From a virus, in the IMG/VR virus record IMGVR_UViG_3300035698_013865, positions 1-28,245 of that record: DNA of 28,245 bases; one strand, 5' to 3'. Positions 7,101 to 13,884 of this stretch are shown here, one piece after another. The translations under genes and the position numbers were made by a program. Every line of letters begins with the position of its first letter. The first letter of the stretch is position 1. The notes under the pieces were generated by a model. That model did not search any database, was not told where the DNA came from, and saw only the letters and a program-made list of their open reading frames with translations.

Positions 7101-9368
7101 CGTTTGGCTTGATGGGTTAAATTTCCACTTTAGCTTTTCTAATTCATGGCGCTGGTCTTCGTTTAATTCTTCGTCAAAAGTAATACGAACAGTTTCGCGA
7201 TACCGCACGTAAGAAGCACTGCCGTATTTTCTGCCGTTTGGAATCCGGGAGGAACCATCGGCCGCTGCAGTGGCGTCCTCGGTCTCTTTCTTCGTTTGCC
7301 AGGCTTCCTGGTCTTTGCGTTCCCCTGCCCGGCGCTTGTCGAAACGAATCGTGTCTTCGAGATCGTCAGGCTTGACCCATTCGTTGTACGACTCCCCGGC
7401 TTTCTTATCGCCCAGCGCTACCTCGAAGCCGTGTTCGGGGTGAACCCCTACAATGGTTCGTTTTCCGTCAGGGGATTCCCAAAAACTGCCGACCTTGGCG
7501 AGCTTGTCCCGCGTTTCGGGCGTAGAAGGTGGAGAAGCGGCGTCCAACTCCGCAAACTGCTTCAAGGCGCCTTCCTTGAACTTGTCGGCTTTGGTCCGCG
7601 TCAGGGAATCTATCGCCGGATCAGACAGAACCTCGTCAGAGTCGTCTATCGCCTCCTGGAGCGAAGCCCGTTTCTCCTCGACGGACAAGGCACCGGACGC
7701 TGGCGGTTCACCAATCATTTCATCCAGCCGTTCCCGATATCCCTTCCGGCGTTCCTCGGCAGCCTTGGCCTCGGCAGCGGCATCTTGCCGATTTAGCTCA
7801 ATTTGGGCCTCTAAGCGATTCTCCAGGCTTTTGGGACTCTTGGGTCCACTTGGCGGCGTAGCGTCGCTCTTGCGTGGCGTCTGTGGTTTTTTCGCCGGCT
7901 CTGTGGCCTCCGGCGGTCCCTTTGGCCCCTTCGGTTTGTCAACGGCCTGTTTCAGTTCCTCGACGAGTGCCGCCCGGTCGGGTTTGCTCGTATCGTCGGC
8001 ATTGATCCCGGCTTTCTCGAACGCCCCGCGGCTGGTCGGGTCTTCGGCGTCAATAATCGATTGGACGCCGACGGGATCCTCCTCGACCATCTTGGCCGCG
8101 AAGTCCGTCCGCTTCTTGCCGTCCTTCAGAACTGCGGCCAGGGCTACGCCACCGGCAGCCGGCACGGCGAACCCGGCGGCCATTTGGGCGGTTTCGTACC
8201 CGCTGGGGATTTTCCCTTCGAGCCCCGGCGTCAGGATCCGCATGGCCTCGCCGAGATACTCCTCGCCGATCTCCTCGGCGATCCCGTGATATCCGACACG
8301 CTTCATGTATTCCGCCGACTTGGCGAAATTCCAGCCGGTTTTCTTTGAGATTGCACTGACCAGGGCGGTTTTGAACCCGACGACTTTTTCAGCCGATACG
8401 CGGAGAGCGGGAGAAGTGCGTCCAAGGCCCCCGGCGACTTTTCTGCCAACCCTGCCGAATACGGCGCCCGATCGCTCGGAGACAATCTCAATCGCCGTGT
8501 CGGTAAATCCCTTGGGCAATGCCAACCACCATTCATCACCCAGGTGTTCGGGATTCTGGATGTACTTCAGGGCTTCTTTGTCACCCGGCTGAAGCGTGTA
8601 ACCCGGAATCATTCGTTGAAGAGTATTCGTCGCGACGCGAGTCCCCATCAAAGCCGTGCGTGCGGCGGTTTCGGCGGCCTGCTCTTTGAGCCAGCCACCG
8701 ACAAGTTTGGATAACGATTTCTTCGCGGCGTCCTCAGCGACTTTCTTGCCGCCCTTCTTGAGTATTTTCTTGCCAGCCGAGTACAGTCCGCCCGTCATGA
8801 GGAATTCGGCCGCAAACGGAAGCGATTCGGCGACAATGTCGGTCGCCCCACCCATGAATGTTTTGCCGCGGGCCGCGATGGCAAGCTGCTCGAAATACTG
8901 GGTGAGCGTTTCCATTTGCTTTTCGGACGCCTCCCCCTCCTCCTCCGCCTTGGCCGCGCCGAGAACTTTGTAGAGGTCCACTGCGTCTGCTCCGCTACCC
9001 AGGAACGGAACCTTGCGGATCAACCCCTTGCCGGTCGCGAATTGCTCGCCAGCCCTTTCGGCCATCGTAGCCGGCCCCCGGATAGCGGGGATCGCCGGCA
9101 GTCCGTACTGCTGTCGCACTTTATTCAGCTTGGCGACTCGCTGGGCGGGCATCATGTCGTCGTAGGTGGGCAGGTTGCGGATGTACAGCTCCGCGTTCGC
9201 GGCGGCGACTCGATCTCGGCGGTCCAGTTTGGGATCAGAAGCCTCCTCGATCGACATCGGCTGGGGCGTGATCCCGTCGCTGTTGCGGAAATCATCGATC
9301 GACATCGGCGCGGGTTTATTGCGCGACAGCTCGTGAAACTGGTCTAATGCCTGGGGAACCTGTGACAT
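1101..9368 (-). CDS. Giant internal/polyvalent virion protein (2755 aa) with a sliding-clamp-like module
   Basis: ATG at 9368 has GGAGG 8 bases upstream, lying in the last codons of the preceding gene. Layout by residue: 1-100 has two PMSI motifs (21-24, 37-40); 175-205 and 359-419 hold weakly hydrophobic segments separated by a Lys-rich stretch; 460-520 is Pro/Lys low complexity; 720-775 resembles the small domain found in phage and conjugative-element polyvalent proteins (F-x-W-x-R core); about 830-1135 is highly charged coiled coil; 1376-1566 resembles the DNA polymerase III beta clamp (see separate entry). The remaining C-terminal third has features typical of large polyvalent phage proteins, such as 'AETYYHQQVLSHL' and, near 2141, 'SPTRIVGYMTRNLTGDLDP'. 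It is the last gene of the minus-strand block, after two Gln/Ala-rich proteins, which is where podovirus ejection proteins sit. No protease, methylase or polymerase motif was recognised. The role as an injected internal virion protein is inferred from size and position. Confidence 0.85.
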   Translation of the reverse strand: MSQVPQALDQFHELSRNKPAPMSIDDFRNSDGITPQPMSIEEASDPKLDRRDRVAAANAELYIRNLPTYDDMMPAQRVAKLNKVRQQYGLPAIPAIRGPATMAERAGEQFATGKGLIRKVPFLGSGADAVDLYKVLGAAKAEEEGEASEKQMETLTQYFEQLAIAARGKTFMGGATDIVAESLPFAAEFLMTGGLYSAGKKILKKGGKKVAEDAAKKSLSKLVGGWLKEQAAETAARTALMGTRVATNTLQRMIPGYTLQPGDKEALKYIQNPEHLGDEWWLALPKGFTDTAIEIVSERSGAVFGRVGRKVAGGLGRTSPALRVSAEKVVGFKTALVSAISKKTGWNFAKSAEYMKRVGYHGIAEEIGEEYLGEAMRILTPGLEGKIPSGYETAQMAAGFAVPAAGGVALAAVLKDGKKRTDFAAKMVEEDPVGVQSIIDAEDPTSRGAFEKAGINADDTSKPDRAALVEELKQAVDKPKGPKGPPEATEPAKKPQTPRKSDATPPSGPKSPKSLENRLEAQIELNRQDAAAEAKAAEERRKGYRERLDEMIGEPPASGALSVEEKRASLQEAIDDSDEVLSDPAIDSLTRTKADKFKEGALKQFAELDAASPPSTPETRDKLAKVGSFWESPDGKRTIVGVHPEHGFEVALGDKKAGESYNEWVKPDDLEDTIRFDKRRAGERKDQEAWQTKKETEDATAAADGSSRIPNGRKYGSASYVRYRETVRITFDEELNEDQRHELEKLKWKFNPSSQTWRRKTSDAAQASAEQFLRKHFAKPTGSTAEQKKPAAKAPPVAKPKTFAERPEIRAPRTSDQDLKIIANVFNIPQSQEARDKRRKAIEVLSTALHEKLDPVRREINNLENEIVKTRRNAHKKRRKLDSELDNRKEKYHEIDDQLQRNSEESNRMYQWERLDDEGAPVEYRLSVALDLTKQPGRHAAVKDWRDAYVARKEAIQRFERQIMDQLRDLASSAVEQAGFDREAVKLDEWNRVVDRAVQSWSISYQRDSSMKASAETAIKEIRTWRLSQEISAVMEHGGRYSRMTEDELADIEAKLREAAADDANWRARADEIVAAADKLGEKQEKEAVRKADIENKKRAKEAEQKAVEDAQANREAAEKRQTNLRYFRGLKNRASKLKGERTTVALGDAGKATGEQISDEFFIFKGKTDKGQEEDAWRLWHTPSGLLFQSGKSGRVLKELVLMIGDAGIDTSKWTSSESLSEENKTLRRGVVSAWENEDINWLNAHEARYGILAEMGARPETRTKADMVLGAGELDVGGPKEDPGAELLRHIARNLSDFAVNPVFVVDKHRQLVWRWKDVAYRIDPDVFGIGAGELTPGMEVGFDLDDIGVPKTPSHKTMTMKPVPTKPGKARTQAQVKLLAYATATESSRYAINGIKVEKDKAIVTDGLRMHVQPQKWGLKPGLYTKDLSDTVEGRFPEYKEKIPENTEQVARFEVTEKFMLALNRARLSTKSGVYHDAVLHVNQDGTLGLSQHSTENQITYQYNLQPDGRRLGGYNARFLWEALDWMQANESGTVTLGYSERDRPMRLDASNGFLAVIMPVRLSVTAHELVAHDYPIGLPAAGGNESAADVARREADERPEEAPPLASGIPIPEGRRPLREDAIPEHARGKLRPEVANRMAAARGAQSESWRERAKGVLSAAWRKSTRAQEYLPNSGPLATANEFFRLLKEGPHWIADKVHRDVAAIIDPMGKKQLAIFTDKVIVENMLASLDRGEPLRFGFESRQEIEEYRDYLDELIASEELAPVRKALSTRQKMIVELVEDLVGNELLPVEALNSAETYYHQQVLSHLQVERFAQQQGAHMTKRGFQKRRVKGVEELGPEFDYNTSYIEAEQSWMVEAHLQIEKKKRLTELDGEYGILRQLKEKAKDRNFEMLVGGAENVARIHKLRDLVKESQGSPDRGESDQRELRRGWIEELSELDPTYYMRQKIAWTSGKIRKMIKNGQINTHAFDGIADLSKDASSSSLDSRWFQLLNWIADGHSGNESAEIAAKGVFKAISDRRKLYADVLGNKLVDWNDLLRENKGYAAWQPEPGNVFYTALTIPEKIIEALQEAVGEAVPLTEDQLQAVRVIGGKRASFVLPIEIVDQLGELEKGKPNGAVSDVLRGAMKWWKALMLYSPTRIVGYMTRNLTGDLDPVIGGAAGSLKYAKRSIGELWKMYRGNLSMSPELQSAVKLGVTSSSMTANDIPELKELAVFQRFYSENASERNFVQKYFDAVHEFSTFRENILRYAAYLHYLDKLKAGTLESYGSAKKEVVDSLAATMGVEVAAAKLSRELLGDYGNLTVFGQWMRENLSPFWSWQEINLKRWPRLAINAVGYGRLKAKGNAFAGAVFGSLALSQLAVPYGIMWAWNNLVNPDDEEDLGDYDRSNPHITMGRTPDGSVRVLRNTGALGDFLEWFGVNTIASLLPQYESGQITMKDLLVEAAKDPVNKVIQGLRPDIKGGFEVATGKSLFPDFANPRSVDRGEALANIAGVRDEFREVKGRLTGNGTRARPNYATKFTGLGVVDPRRTALYAMHDLRDKYYKEKGKPRAQGFGRSPHKTMQDAAIANDYKAFVDARRKFEETSSKGYKDFLKSLKHIDPLAQKMGYEDEKEFETEFLTSIQRGKLRVARDYARELEVTLWHWWGRAAEEEGEASKYTESRNVDILARVKKLSRPIPTRKDKREEYNAGVAEAREWLAAHELDTKDVLRIHNQFLNAKLKNPSTKQSYRTRLARQLRKMKPPKKQAS
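1380..1404 (-). repeat. Homopurine tract + GGAGGCGTCC, copy 1 (giant gene, 3' part)
   Basis: On the minus strand a purine run is followed by GGAGGCGTCC (1389-1380). It lies in frame as ...EEEGEAS in the C-terminal part of the giant protein. Confidence 0.6.
4671..5243 (-). other. Beta sliding-clamp-like module inside the giant protein
   Basis: Residues 1376-1566 of the 2755-aa protein. Visible matches to bacterial DnaN: 'SSRYAINGIKVE' (1390-1401) and 'VTDGLRM' (1407-1413) correspond to the RyxLnGi...ATDGhRL block of clamp domain II. 'VEGRFPEYKEKIP' (1435-1447) corresponds to the v(d/e)GrFPDYrrviP hinge before domain III. 'GYNARFLWEAL' (1517-1527) corresponds to the GFNarYLldaL strand/helix, and 'VIMPVRL' (1560-1566) to the C-terminal vvMPmRL that ends almost all bacterial clamps. 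The second half of domain II is shortened to about 20 residues and no separate domain I was seen. The module is therefore about 190 residues against about 370 in a full clamp. Confidence 0.75.
7044..7211 (-). other. PolyVal-type small domain inside the giant protein
   Basis: Residues about 720-775 contain a strand 'VRITFDEEL' (727-735), a helix 'NEDQRHELEKL' (736-746), then 'KWKFNPSSQTWRRKT' with W748, W757 and R758. A Ser/Ala-rich helix follows. The order strand, helix, GFxWxP-like turn, W-x-R, helix is that of a small domain often seen in polyvalent proteins of phages and conjugative elements. The assignment is by eye. Confidence 0.5.
8925..8948 (-). repeat. Homopurine tract + GGAGGCGTCC, copy 2 (giant gene, 5' part)
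   Basis: Same core at 8934-8925 after a GGAGGAGGAGG-type run. It encodes EEEGEASEK, so the same peptide occurs near both ends of the giant protein. Confidence 0.6.
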
Positions 9369-9371
9369 TCT

Positions 9372-10442
9372 CTAACCTCCGAATTCTGGACGCACGGCCT
9401 CCAGTTGCCCCGTCATCGGGTTGAACTTCCAGTACCAGCCGTTTCTTGGTCCCCAGAGTTGATTCGGGTCGATCTCGTCTGGATTCTTCGGCAACTGGTC
9501 GAACGGAAGCGGCTCGTTGGCGTCCCCTTGCCCTGGGACAGCATTCGCGCCAACGCCCTGGTCCTGCGCGCCCCACTCGCTGCCGTACCCCTGAGCGGCC
9601 AGATCTTCGGGTGTGACGCTTCCCGGATCCATGGATATCATGCCGTTGTCTCGCAGGTATTTCAGTTGAGCCAGCTCGGCTGCAATAGTCGCCTCTTTTT
9701 GGATTTGGTTGTTGATTTCGGCGGCAATCGCGTCTGCCGGAATTGGTAATTCAGCGCCGAGATCATCGAGATGTTCCATGCGACCGCGAATGGCTTCTTC
9801 GGCCGCCTTGGCACGCTTGGCGTCATAACCGCTGCCAGCGGAGCCGCTGTCCGCCTTGGGTTCGGGGATCGGCCGTCCAGTCATTTTGCCATCGGGCTGT
9901 ATCGTGTAATCCCACCATGTTCCGTTGGGCATTTCTTTTTGGAACGATCGCTCTGCAACCTGTTCCTCGATCGACTGCTTCCTTTCGCCGCGAGGCCGGC
10001 GAGACTTTTTGAATCCAGAAAGCTGAACCTTGGCGTCGCGTTCAACCTCTTCCAAGGCTGCGCCAACTATGCTGGGGTCGGCCCTTGCTGTCTCTACCGA
10101 CTCATATATCGCATCCATTTCCTCAAGGCTTTTCACTGACCACTTGTGTTCCCAAAGCTCATCTTCTTCTTTCTGCGCCTGCTCCGCGGCGACCTGTTGC
10201 TCCTGGATCGCCGCCCGTTGCTGCAACATTTCCTGCTGATGTTCCTGTGCTTGTTTCTGAGCGAACATTTGCTGGAGAATCGATGCGGCTTGCGACATGG
10301 CGGCCTGCTGCCGTTGGGCTTGAGCCGCCTGCTCCTGAGCGAGTCGTTGAGTTTGTCGTTGGTATCCGCGAGCCCGCGTTCCGGCGGCCGCCCCGGCGGC
10401 GATCATCGCCCCGCTCATGTTATTTTGAAAGACTGCTGGCAT
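9372..10442 (-). CDS. Gln/Ala-rich coiled-coil protein, candidate internal virion protein
   Basis: 356 residues. The N-terminus (3-22) is small-residue rich and mildly hydrophobic. Residues 25-95 are a long Gln/Ala/Glu coiled coil, with further charged helices to about 150. The middle is basic (KKSRRPRGERK). The C-terminal 60 residues are Pro/Asn/Gly-rich and end in a 'WGPRNGWYWKFNPMTGQLEAV' type block. AAAGGAA precedes ATG 10442. The stop is 3 bases before the start of the giant gene, whose Shine-Dalgarno overlaps this gene's end, so the two are translationally linked. Position and composition match the small internal/ejection proteins of podoviruses; there is no specific family match by eye. 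Confidence 0.75.
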   Translation of the reverse strand: MPAVFQNNMSGAMIAAGAAAGTRARGYQRQTQRLAQEQAAQAQRQQAAMSQAASILQQMFAQKQAQEHQQEMLQQRAAIQEQQVAAEQAQKEEDELWEHKWSVKSLEEMDAIYESVETARADPSIVGAALEEVERDAKVQLSGFKKSRRPRGERKQSIEEQVAERSFQKEMPNGTWWDYTIQPDGKMTGRPIPEPKADSGSAGSGYDAKRAKAAEEAIRGRMEHLDDLGAELPIPADAIAAEINNQIQKEATIAAELAQLKYLRDNGMISMDPGSVTPEDLAAQGYGSEWGAQDQGVGANAVPGQGDANEPLPFDQLPKNPDEIDPNQLWGPRNGWYWKFNPMTGQLEAVRPEFGG

Positions 10443-10462
10443 CGCGACATTCCTTTCAGCTA

Positions 10463-11611
10463 TTAAACAAATATGTTCGCAGCGCTACCGACCACCGGAA
10501 TCAACGATTCCCAATGAAATCCGGCCGCGTCTTTTTGGGCTTCAAGTTCCTTGCGGCTCTGCCAAGCTTCCGTGTTTCCTTGAATCGTCGCTGCCAGTGC
10601 ATTGGCATCAGGGTAGCCGACCTGCGTTTGATTCAGGCTGCCGAGCTGGTTCAGGCGAAGAGTCGTAACTGAGCTAACCTGTTGAGTGATTGCTCGCTCA
10701 TTGGACATGATTTGCTGGAGTCCAATTCGCTCTTTGGCGGTCAATTTGTCTTTCGTCAGCAGGTGATCCCATTTCGCCTTGTAGTCGGCGAGGGTTGCGT
10801 CAACCGCTTCGTGCGCTTCTCGCCGTTTCGCTTCCTGGCCTTGCTGCATAACCTGGAGGACAGATGACCCTGACATTCCGCGAGCCGTCATGTCCTGTCT
10901 CGATGTGGCGATCGAGTTTTTGAACTGTTTGTCGATCGCCAAATGGTCGGCTTTGCCAAGATTATCAAACGAACCCATGACGCGAGTATGAAGATCCTTG
11001 TACTGGCTCATCAGACCCCCGTCGGTCTCCTTTCCCGGCTGAGCAACCGACGCCTTCACCGCGGCCGTAGATTTGGCTTCTGATTCTTTTGCTATCCTGG
11101 CGTCGTTGGCTTCGCGATCTGCGTCAAATTGCGCCTGGGCGTTGGAGTTTTTCTCGGCGTCTACGCCTTCCTGAAGCTTGTCCATCCACGGCTTGCTCAA
11201 CACCAGCTTGGCAATTCTGGACCCTGGCAGTTGGAACGGATTCAACAGCGACGCGAATAATCCAGCCTTCGCCAACCTCTGCTTATTCAGGGCGTCACTG
11301 CTTTGCGGGGCCTCCACTTGGGGAGCGCCGGTCGCCGCATTCACCTGTGGAGTGCCAGCAGGCGGAGCGCTGGCAGCCGCCGGCGATCCGCCATTGAGCA
11401 AATTGCTGTAGCTGTTGTTGGAAGCGGTCTGGGCGTTACTGATAGTCGAATTGACCTCGCCAACCGCTTCGTCGAATCCGCCCTGGACCTTCCGACTAAG
11501 GAGCCAATTCATAAACCCGGCTCGGCGATTTTGTCTATTAAAATTCGCTGTCGCGCCGATGTTCATCAACTCCCGGAACCCGCGGCTGTCCAATAGTCCA
11601 CCCAAGCTCAT
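10463..11611 (-). CDS. Candidate internal virion / ejection protein
   Basis: 382 residues, no signal peptide. The N-terminus is 'MSLGGLLDSRGFRELMNIG', followed by an Asn/Ser-rich segment and a Pro/Ala-rich linker (75-110). A mildly amphipathic stretch is near 'AGLFASLLNPFQLPGSR' (115-131). Residues 155-330 are helical and charged, rich in Ala, Gln, Lys and Glu. The last residues are hydrophobic (SLIPVVGSAANIFV), as often seen in membrane-active ejection proteins. GAGGAG is well placed before ATG 11611 and overlaps the end of the upstream gene. It lies between the tail appendage genes and the 356 and 2755-aa genes. The function as an injected protein is inferred from place and composition. Confidence 0.75.
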   Translation of the reverse strand: MSLGGLLDSRGFRELMNIGATANFNRQNRRAGFMNWLLSRKVQGGFDEAVGEVNSTISNAQTASNNSYSNLLNGGSPAAASAPPAGTPQVNAATGAPQVEAPQSSDALNKQRLAKAGLFASLLNPFQLPGSRIAKLVLSKPWMDKLQEGVDAEKNSNAQAQFDADREANDARIAKESEAKSTAAVKASVAQPGKETDGGLMSQYKDLHTRVMGSFDNLGKADHLAIDKQFKNSIATSRQDMTARGMSGSSVLQVMQQGQEAKRREAHEAVDATLADYKAKWDHLLTKDKLTAKERIGLQQIMSNERAITQQVSSVTTLRLNQLGSLNQTQVGYPDANALAATIQGNTEAWQSRKELEAQKDAAGFHWESLIPVVGSAANIFV

Positions 11612-11621
11612 ATCAAACTCC

Positions 11622-11975
11622 TCATGCTGGCATCGCGTCTTCGATCAAAGTCATCCGGGATTCCCCGGAACTTGACCGAGTTTCGCTCGCTGCCAGTCTA
11701 ATCCGCAAAATGGTAATCGCAGTGGCCTGGGCGTTAATGGCTTTCGTCAGATCAGAATTCTTTTGGCCAATATGTTGTATCGCCTTCCGTAATTCAACAA
11801 GGCTCGCTTGACTGGCCCGAACCATGATCCCATCATCACCCATCCCCAAACGAGACGGCCAATAATCATCACCGCTGTCTACGGCGGCGACGCAAAGCAA
11901 TGAAGCCGCGGCGGCGGCAAACTCCGCAACTGCGAATCCATCGTGTACGAAAAAAAAGAAAGCTCTGCTTCGCAT
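11622..11975 (-). CDS. Small N-terminally hydrophobic coiled-coil protein
   Basis: 117 residues. The N-terminus has two Arg followed by four Phe, then an Ala-rich hydrophobic stretch to about residue 33, which could be a signal anchor. From the internal Met near residue 51 a charged coiled coil follows ('SLVELRKAIQHIGQKNSDLTK'). The codons for the Phe run contain a long homopolymer (T on the coding strand), so the N-terminus is sensitive to a sequencing slip. An alternative start at the internal ATG would give a soluble coiled-coil protein of about 67 residues. It could be a lysis accessory (i-spanin/holin-like) or a tail-associated coiled coil; unresolved. Confidence 0.6.
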   Translation of the reverse strand: MRSRAFFFFVHDGFAVAEFAAAAASLLCVAAVDSGDDYWPSRLGMGDDGIMVRASQASLVELRKAIQHIGQKNSDLTKAINAQATAITILRIRLAASETRSSSGESRMTLIEDAMPA

Positions 11976-11983
11976 TCCAGTCT

Positions 11984-12358
11984 CTATGCCGGAGCCGTGT
12001 ACGTCAATAAATCGATCGCAATCGGATCGCCGACTATCAGATTCACATTCGATAATTCGACGTCGCCGCCACTGCCCGCCAGCGTTACTGTCCCCGAAAA
12101 GATCGTCGTGCCAACCGCGTCCGTAATTTTGAACCCGTCGGCCTCTCCGCTGGCCGAAGCGTCAACCTGAGCAATCGCGCCGGCCGTCGCCGCGCCGCTG
12201 GCAGAATCGCCGAACGCCGGAGACGCCAGGGTGAAGGTCGCCAGGGTGACTGCGCCGTCCAGGATGATTAGTTGCCCGCCGTATCCGAGCGCGTCGATCA
12301 AATCGACTACCGCATCGGCGATCGTATTACGAACCGCAGTTTCGTGCGTCAAGGCCAC
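11984..12358 (-). CDS. Small phage structural (tail appendage-type) protein
   Basis: 124 residues starting at GTG 12358, directly after the upstream stop (TAAGTG), with GGGAGA in the upstream gene acting as ribosome binding site. The N-terminus 'MALTHETAVRNTIADAVVDLID' is followed by about 90 residues of beta strands rich in Gly, Ala, Thr and Asp, ending 'DPIAIDLLTYTAPA'. This type is familiar as a short all-beta tail protein in uncultured tailed phages, usually beside fibre or appendage genes as here. No enzymatic residues are visible. Role inferred. Confidence 0.7.
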   Translation of the reverse strand: MALTHETAVRNTIADAVVDLIDALGYGGQLIILDGAVTLATFTLASPAFGDSASGAATAGAIAQVDASASGEADGFKITDAVGTTIFSGTVTLAGSGGDVELSNVNLIVGDPIAIDLLTYTAPA

Positions 12359-13264
12359 TTACATTCTCCCGATCAAAATGAACTTGTTGCCGTTCGCCGG
12401 GGCGGAGAGAAAAGGGGCGTCCGGAGCGCCGACCGACCCGCTAAATGTAAAAGTTTTGGCTGAGCCGGTGTAGTCACTGATGCGACGATTCTGCCCCGCC
12501 AACGCACCATCCGTGAACGCGAGCAACATTCCGTTGTAAATATCGTCAGTTGCGGAAAGTCCCGCATCCCCATCGAATTCGCCAGCAGCCGGAGCGCCAT
12601 CTGTAACCGTGCCGCCAATCCACGCCGTTTCAGCAATCGTGTCAAGGATCAAGTCGAGCCGGCCGCCGTTGATCCAGTCAGTCAACGCCCCCATGCGCGC
12701 CGCCGTGATCTCGTCCGTCGCCGCGAGTTGCATATCAATGTCCAAGCCGCCCGCGTCGCTAATTGGCAGCCCGCCAGCAGCATCAGCTACCGCAGCCGGC
12801 AAAGCGGTTCCGGATAAGCCGCGGGTCGCACTGTAATTGTCGCACGCCAATTCGAGGTTGTCGGCGGCGGTCTCATCATCACTGATTCTAGTAACGTTAA
12901 CTTTTTGCAGCCCCTCACGAAACTCGATAACCGGCCCTCGCCAGGGCAATACGCCGGTACAGACGCCAGTGAACCACCCGAATCCCGCCGCGTTATTGTT
13001 GATCGTGCCGCCCGTGAACGGAATTTCGATCTTGTACATGCCGTCGCCGATAGCCGTCCAATCATGCACGCCGCCGGTCGTCGGCGTAACCGCCGTCTGT
13101 GTCTGTGCGCCGGCTGCGGTCTGAAAATTCCAGACGAGATCCATGCCCGCGGCGTCGTAAGCGATCGCGGCTTCGATCGTTTTGAAATCCGCATTGTCGC
13201 ACATCGGCAAAAGATTGACGGGCACGGTTACGGGCGTGTTTTGCGTGACTAGCATATCTGCCAT
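12359..13264 (-). CDS. Tail appendage / fibre-type protein
   Basis: 301 residues with GAGGA spaced 8 bases before ATG 13264. The N-terminal 115 residues are a beta domain resembling upper-baseplate/fibre N-terminal domains ('DFKTIEAAIAYDAAGMDLVWNF', 'DGMYKIEIPF'). The centre has 'LPAAVADAAGGLPISDAGGLDID', a module often repeated in fibre-like proteins of environmental phages. The C-terminus is a compact beta region ('NGMLLAFTDGALAGQNRRISDY'). It is flanked by a DNRLRE-like protein and a small beta protein, which supports a surface-exposed tail function. Receptor binding is an inference. Confidence 0.72.
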   Translation of the reverse strand: MADMLVTQNTPVTVPVNLLPMCDNADFKTIEAAIAYDAAGMDLVWNFQTAAGAQTQTAVTPTTGGVHDWTAIGDGMYKIEIPFTGGTINNNAAGFGWFTGVCTGVLPWRGPVIEFREGLQKVNVTRISDDETAADNLELACDNYSATRGLSGTALPAAVADAAGGLPISDAGGLDIDMQLAATDEITAARMGALTDWINGGRLDLILDTIAETAWIGGTVTDGAPAAGEFDGDAGLSATDDIYNGMLLAFTDGALAGQNRRISDYTGSAKTFTFSGSVGAPDAPFLSAPANGNKFILIGRM

Positions 13265-13276
13265 TTTGTGCGTCCT

Positions 13277-13882
13277 CTATTGTTGCGCTCTCGCGTGCTG
13301 CGGTACGCCGGCCAGCGTGACCACGTCCAGTCGCGGCCGATACGTGATCTCGGCCGCCTCTTGCGTGTACAATTGCACCTGTTCAATACTACCCGACGGC
13401 TCGTTGGCGGCGATCATGCGGCTCGACAATAGCGCGAACCCAGTCACGCCGTCGACGTCGATCCATCGCGGATCGAGCGGCGGCGACGTGTAAGGCACAT
13501 CTACCTCTATGCCAGACGTGTTACGCAACGTCGCGCCTTTACTCGCGGCCAGGGCTCCATCGTAAAACGTCTCGCGTGAATCCACGAGCGTCCCCGCCCA
13601 ATCATACGGAACGATCTCCATATCGAAATCGACACCCGAAACATAGACTTTCACGGTTAACGTCAGCGTGTAAGCGAGCGCGAGCGGAGACAATCCCGAA
13701 GTATCGAACCGAAGAAATCCAATATAACAAAATTTGAACGGCCCACCGACCAGTTGACCGACAATCAACATATCGCCAGCGACAACCGCCGCTGCCGACG
13801 AAGTACGTGCGACTGTATAAGTCGTATCCGCGCCGTAGATATGGCCATCCGCCGAATCGCCGTATACCGCAGTACTAGCCAT
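13277..13882 (-). CDS. DNRLRE/carbohydrate-binding-type tail protein
   Basis: 201 residues, start 2 bases after the nozzle stop. The sequence 'ADTTYTVARTSS', then 'YIGFLRFDTSGLSP' and 'VDFDMEIVPYDWAG' follows the pattern of DNRLRE/CBM-like beta sandwiches, in which a FLRFDLS..L strand is diagnostic. It is followed by 'WIDVDGVTGFALLSSRM' and a C-terminal 'AEITYRPRLDVVTLAG' strand, which also fits this fold. Such domains bind sugars or build extended appendages. Directly downstream of the nozzle gene, it is a candidate receptor-contact or fibre component. Confidence 0.72.
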   Translation of the reverse strand: MASTAVYGDSADGHIYGADTTYTVARTSSAAAVVAGDMLIVGQLVGGPFKFCYIGFLRFDTSGLSPLALAYTLTLTVKVYVSGVDFDMEIVPYDWAGTLVDSRETFYDGALAASKGATLRNTSGIEVDVPYTSPPLDPRWIDVDGVTGFALLSSRMIAANEPSGSIEQVQLYTQEAAEITYRPRLDVVTLAGVPQHARAQQ

Positions 13883-13884
13883 GG

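Noticed and set aside
7526-7550. Further GGCGTCC after purines (also near 12410 and 22100, plus strand)
   Set aside because: The 7-mer is expected about three times by chance in both strands of the window, and the full GGAGGCGTCC is absent; not counted with the four exact copies.
7453-8289. 278-codon open frame on the plus strand
   Set aside because: Lies antisense inside the giant gene, Ser/Ala-rich with no recognisable domain and no ribosome site; a shadow of GC-rich coding sequence.
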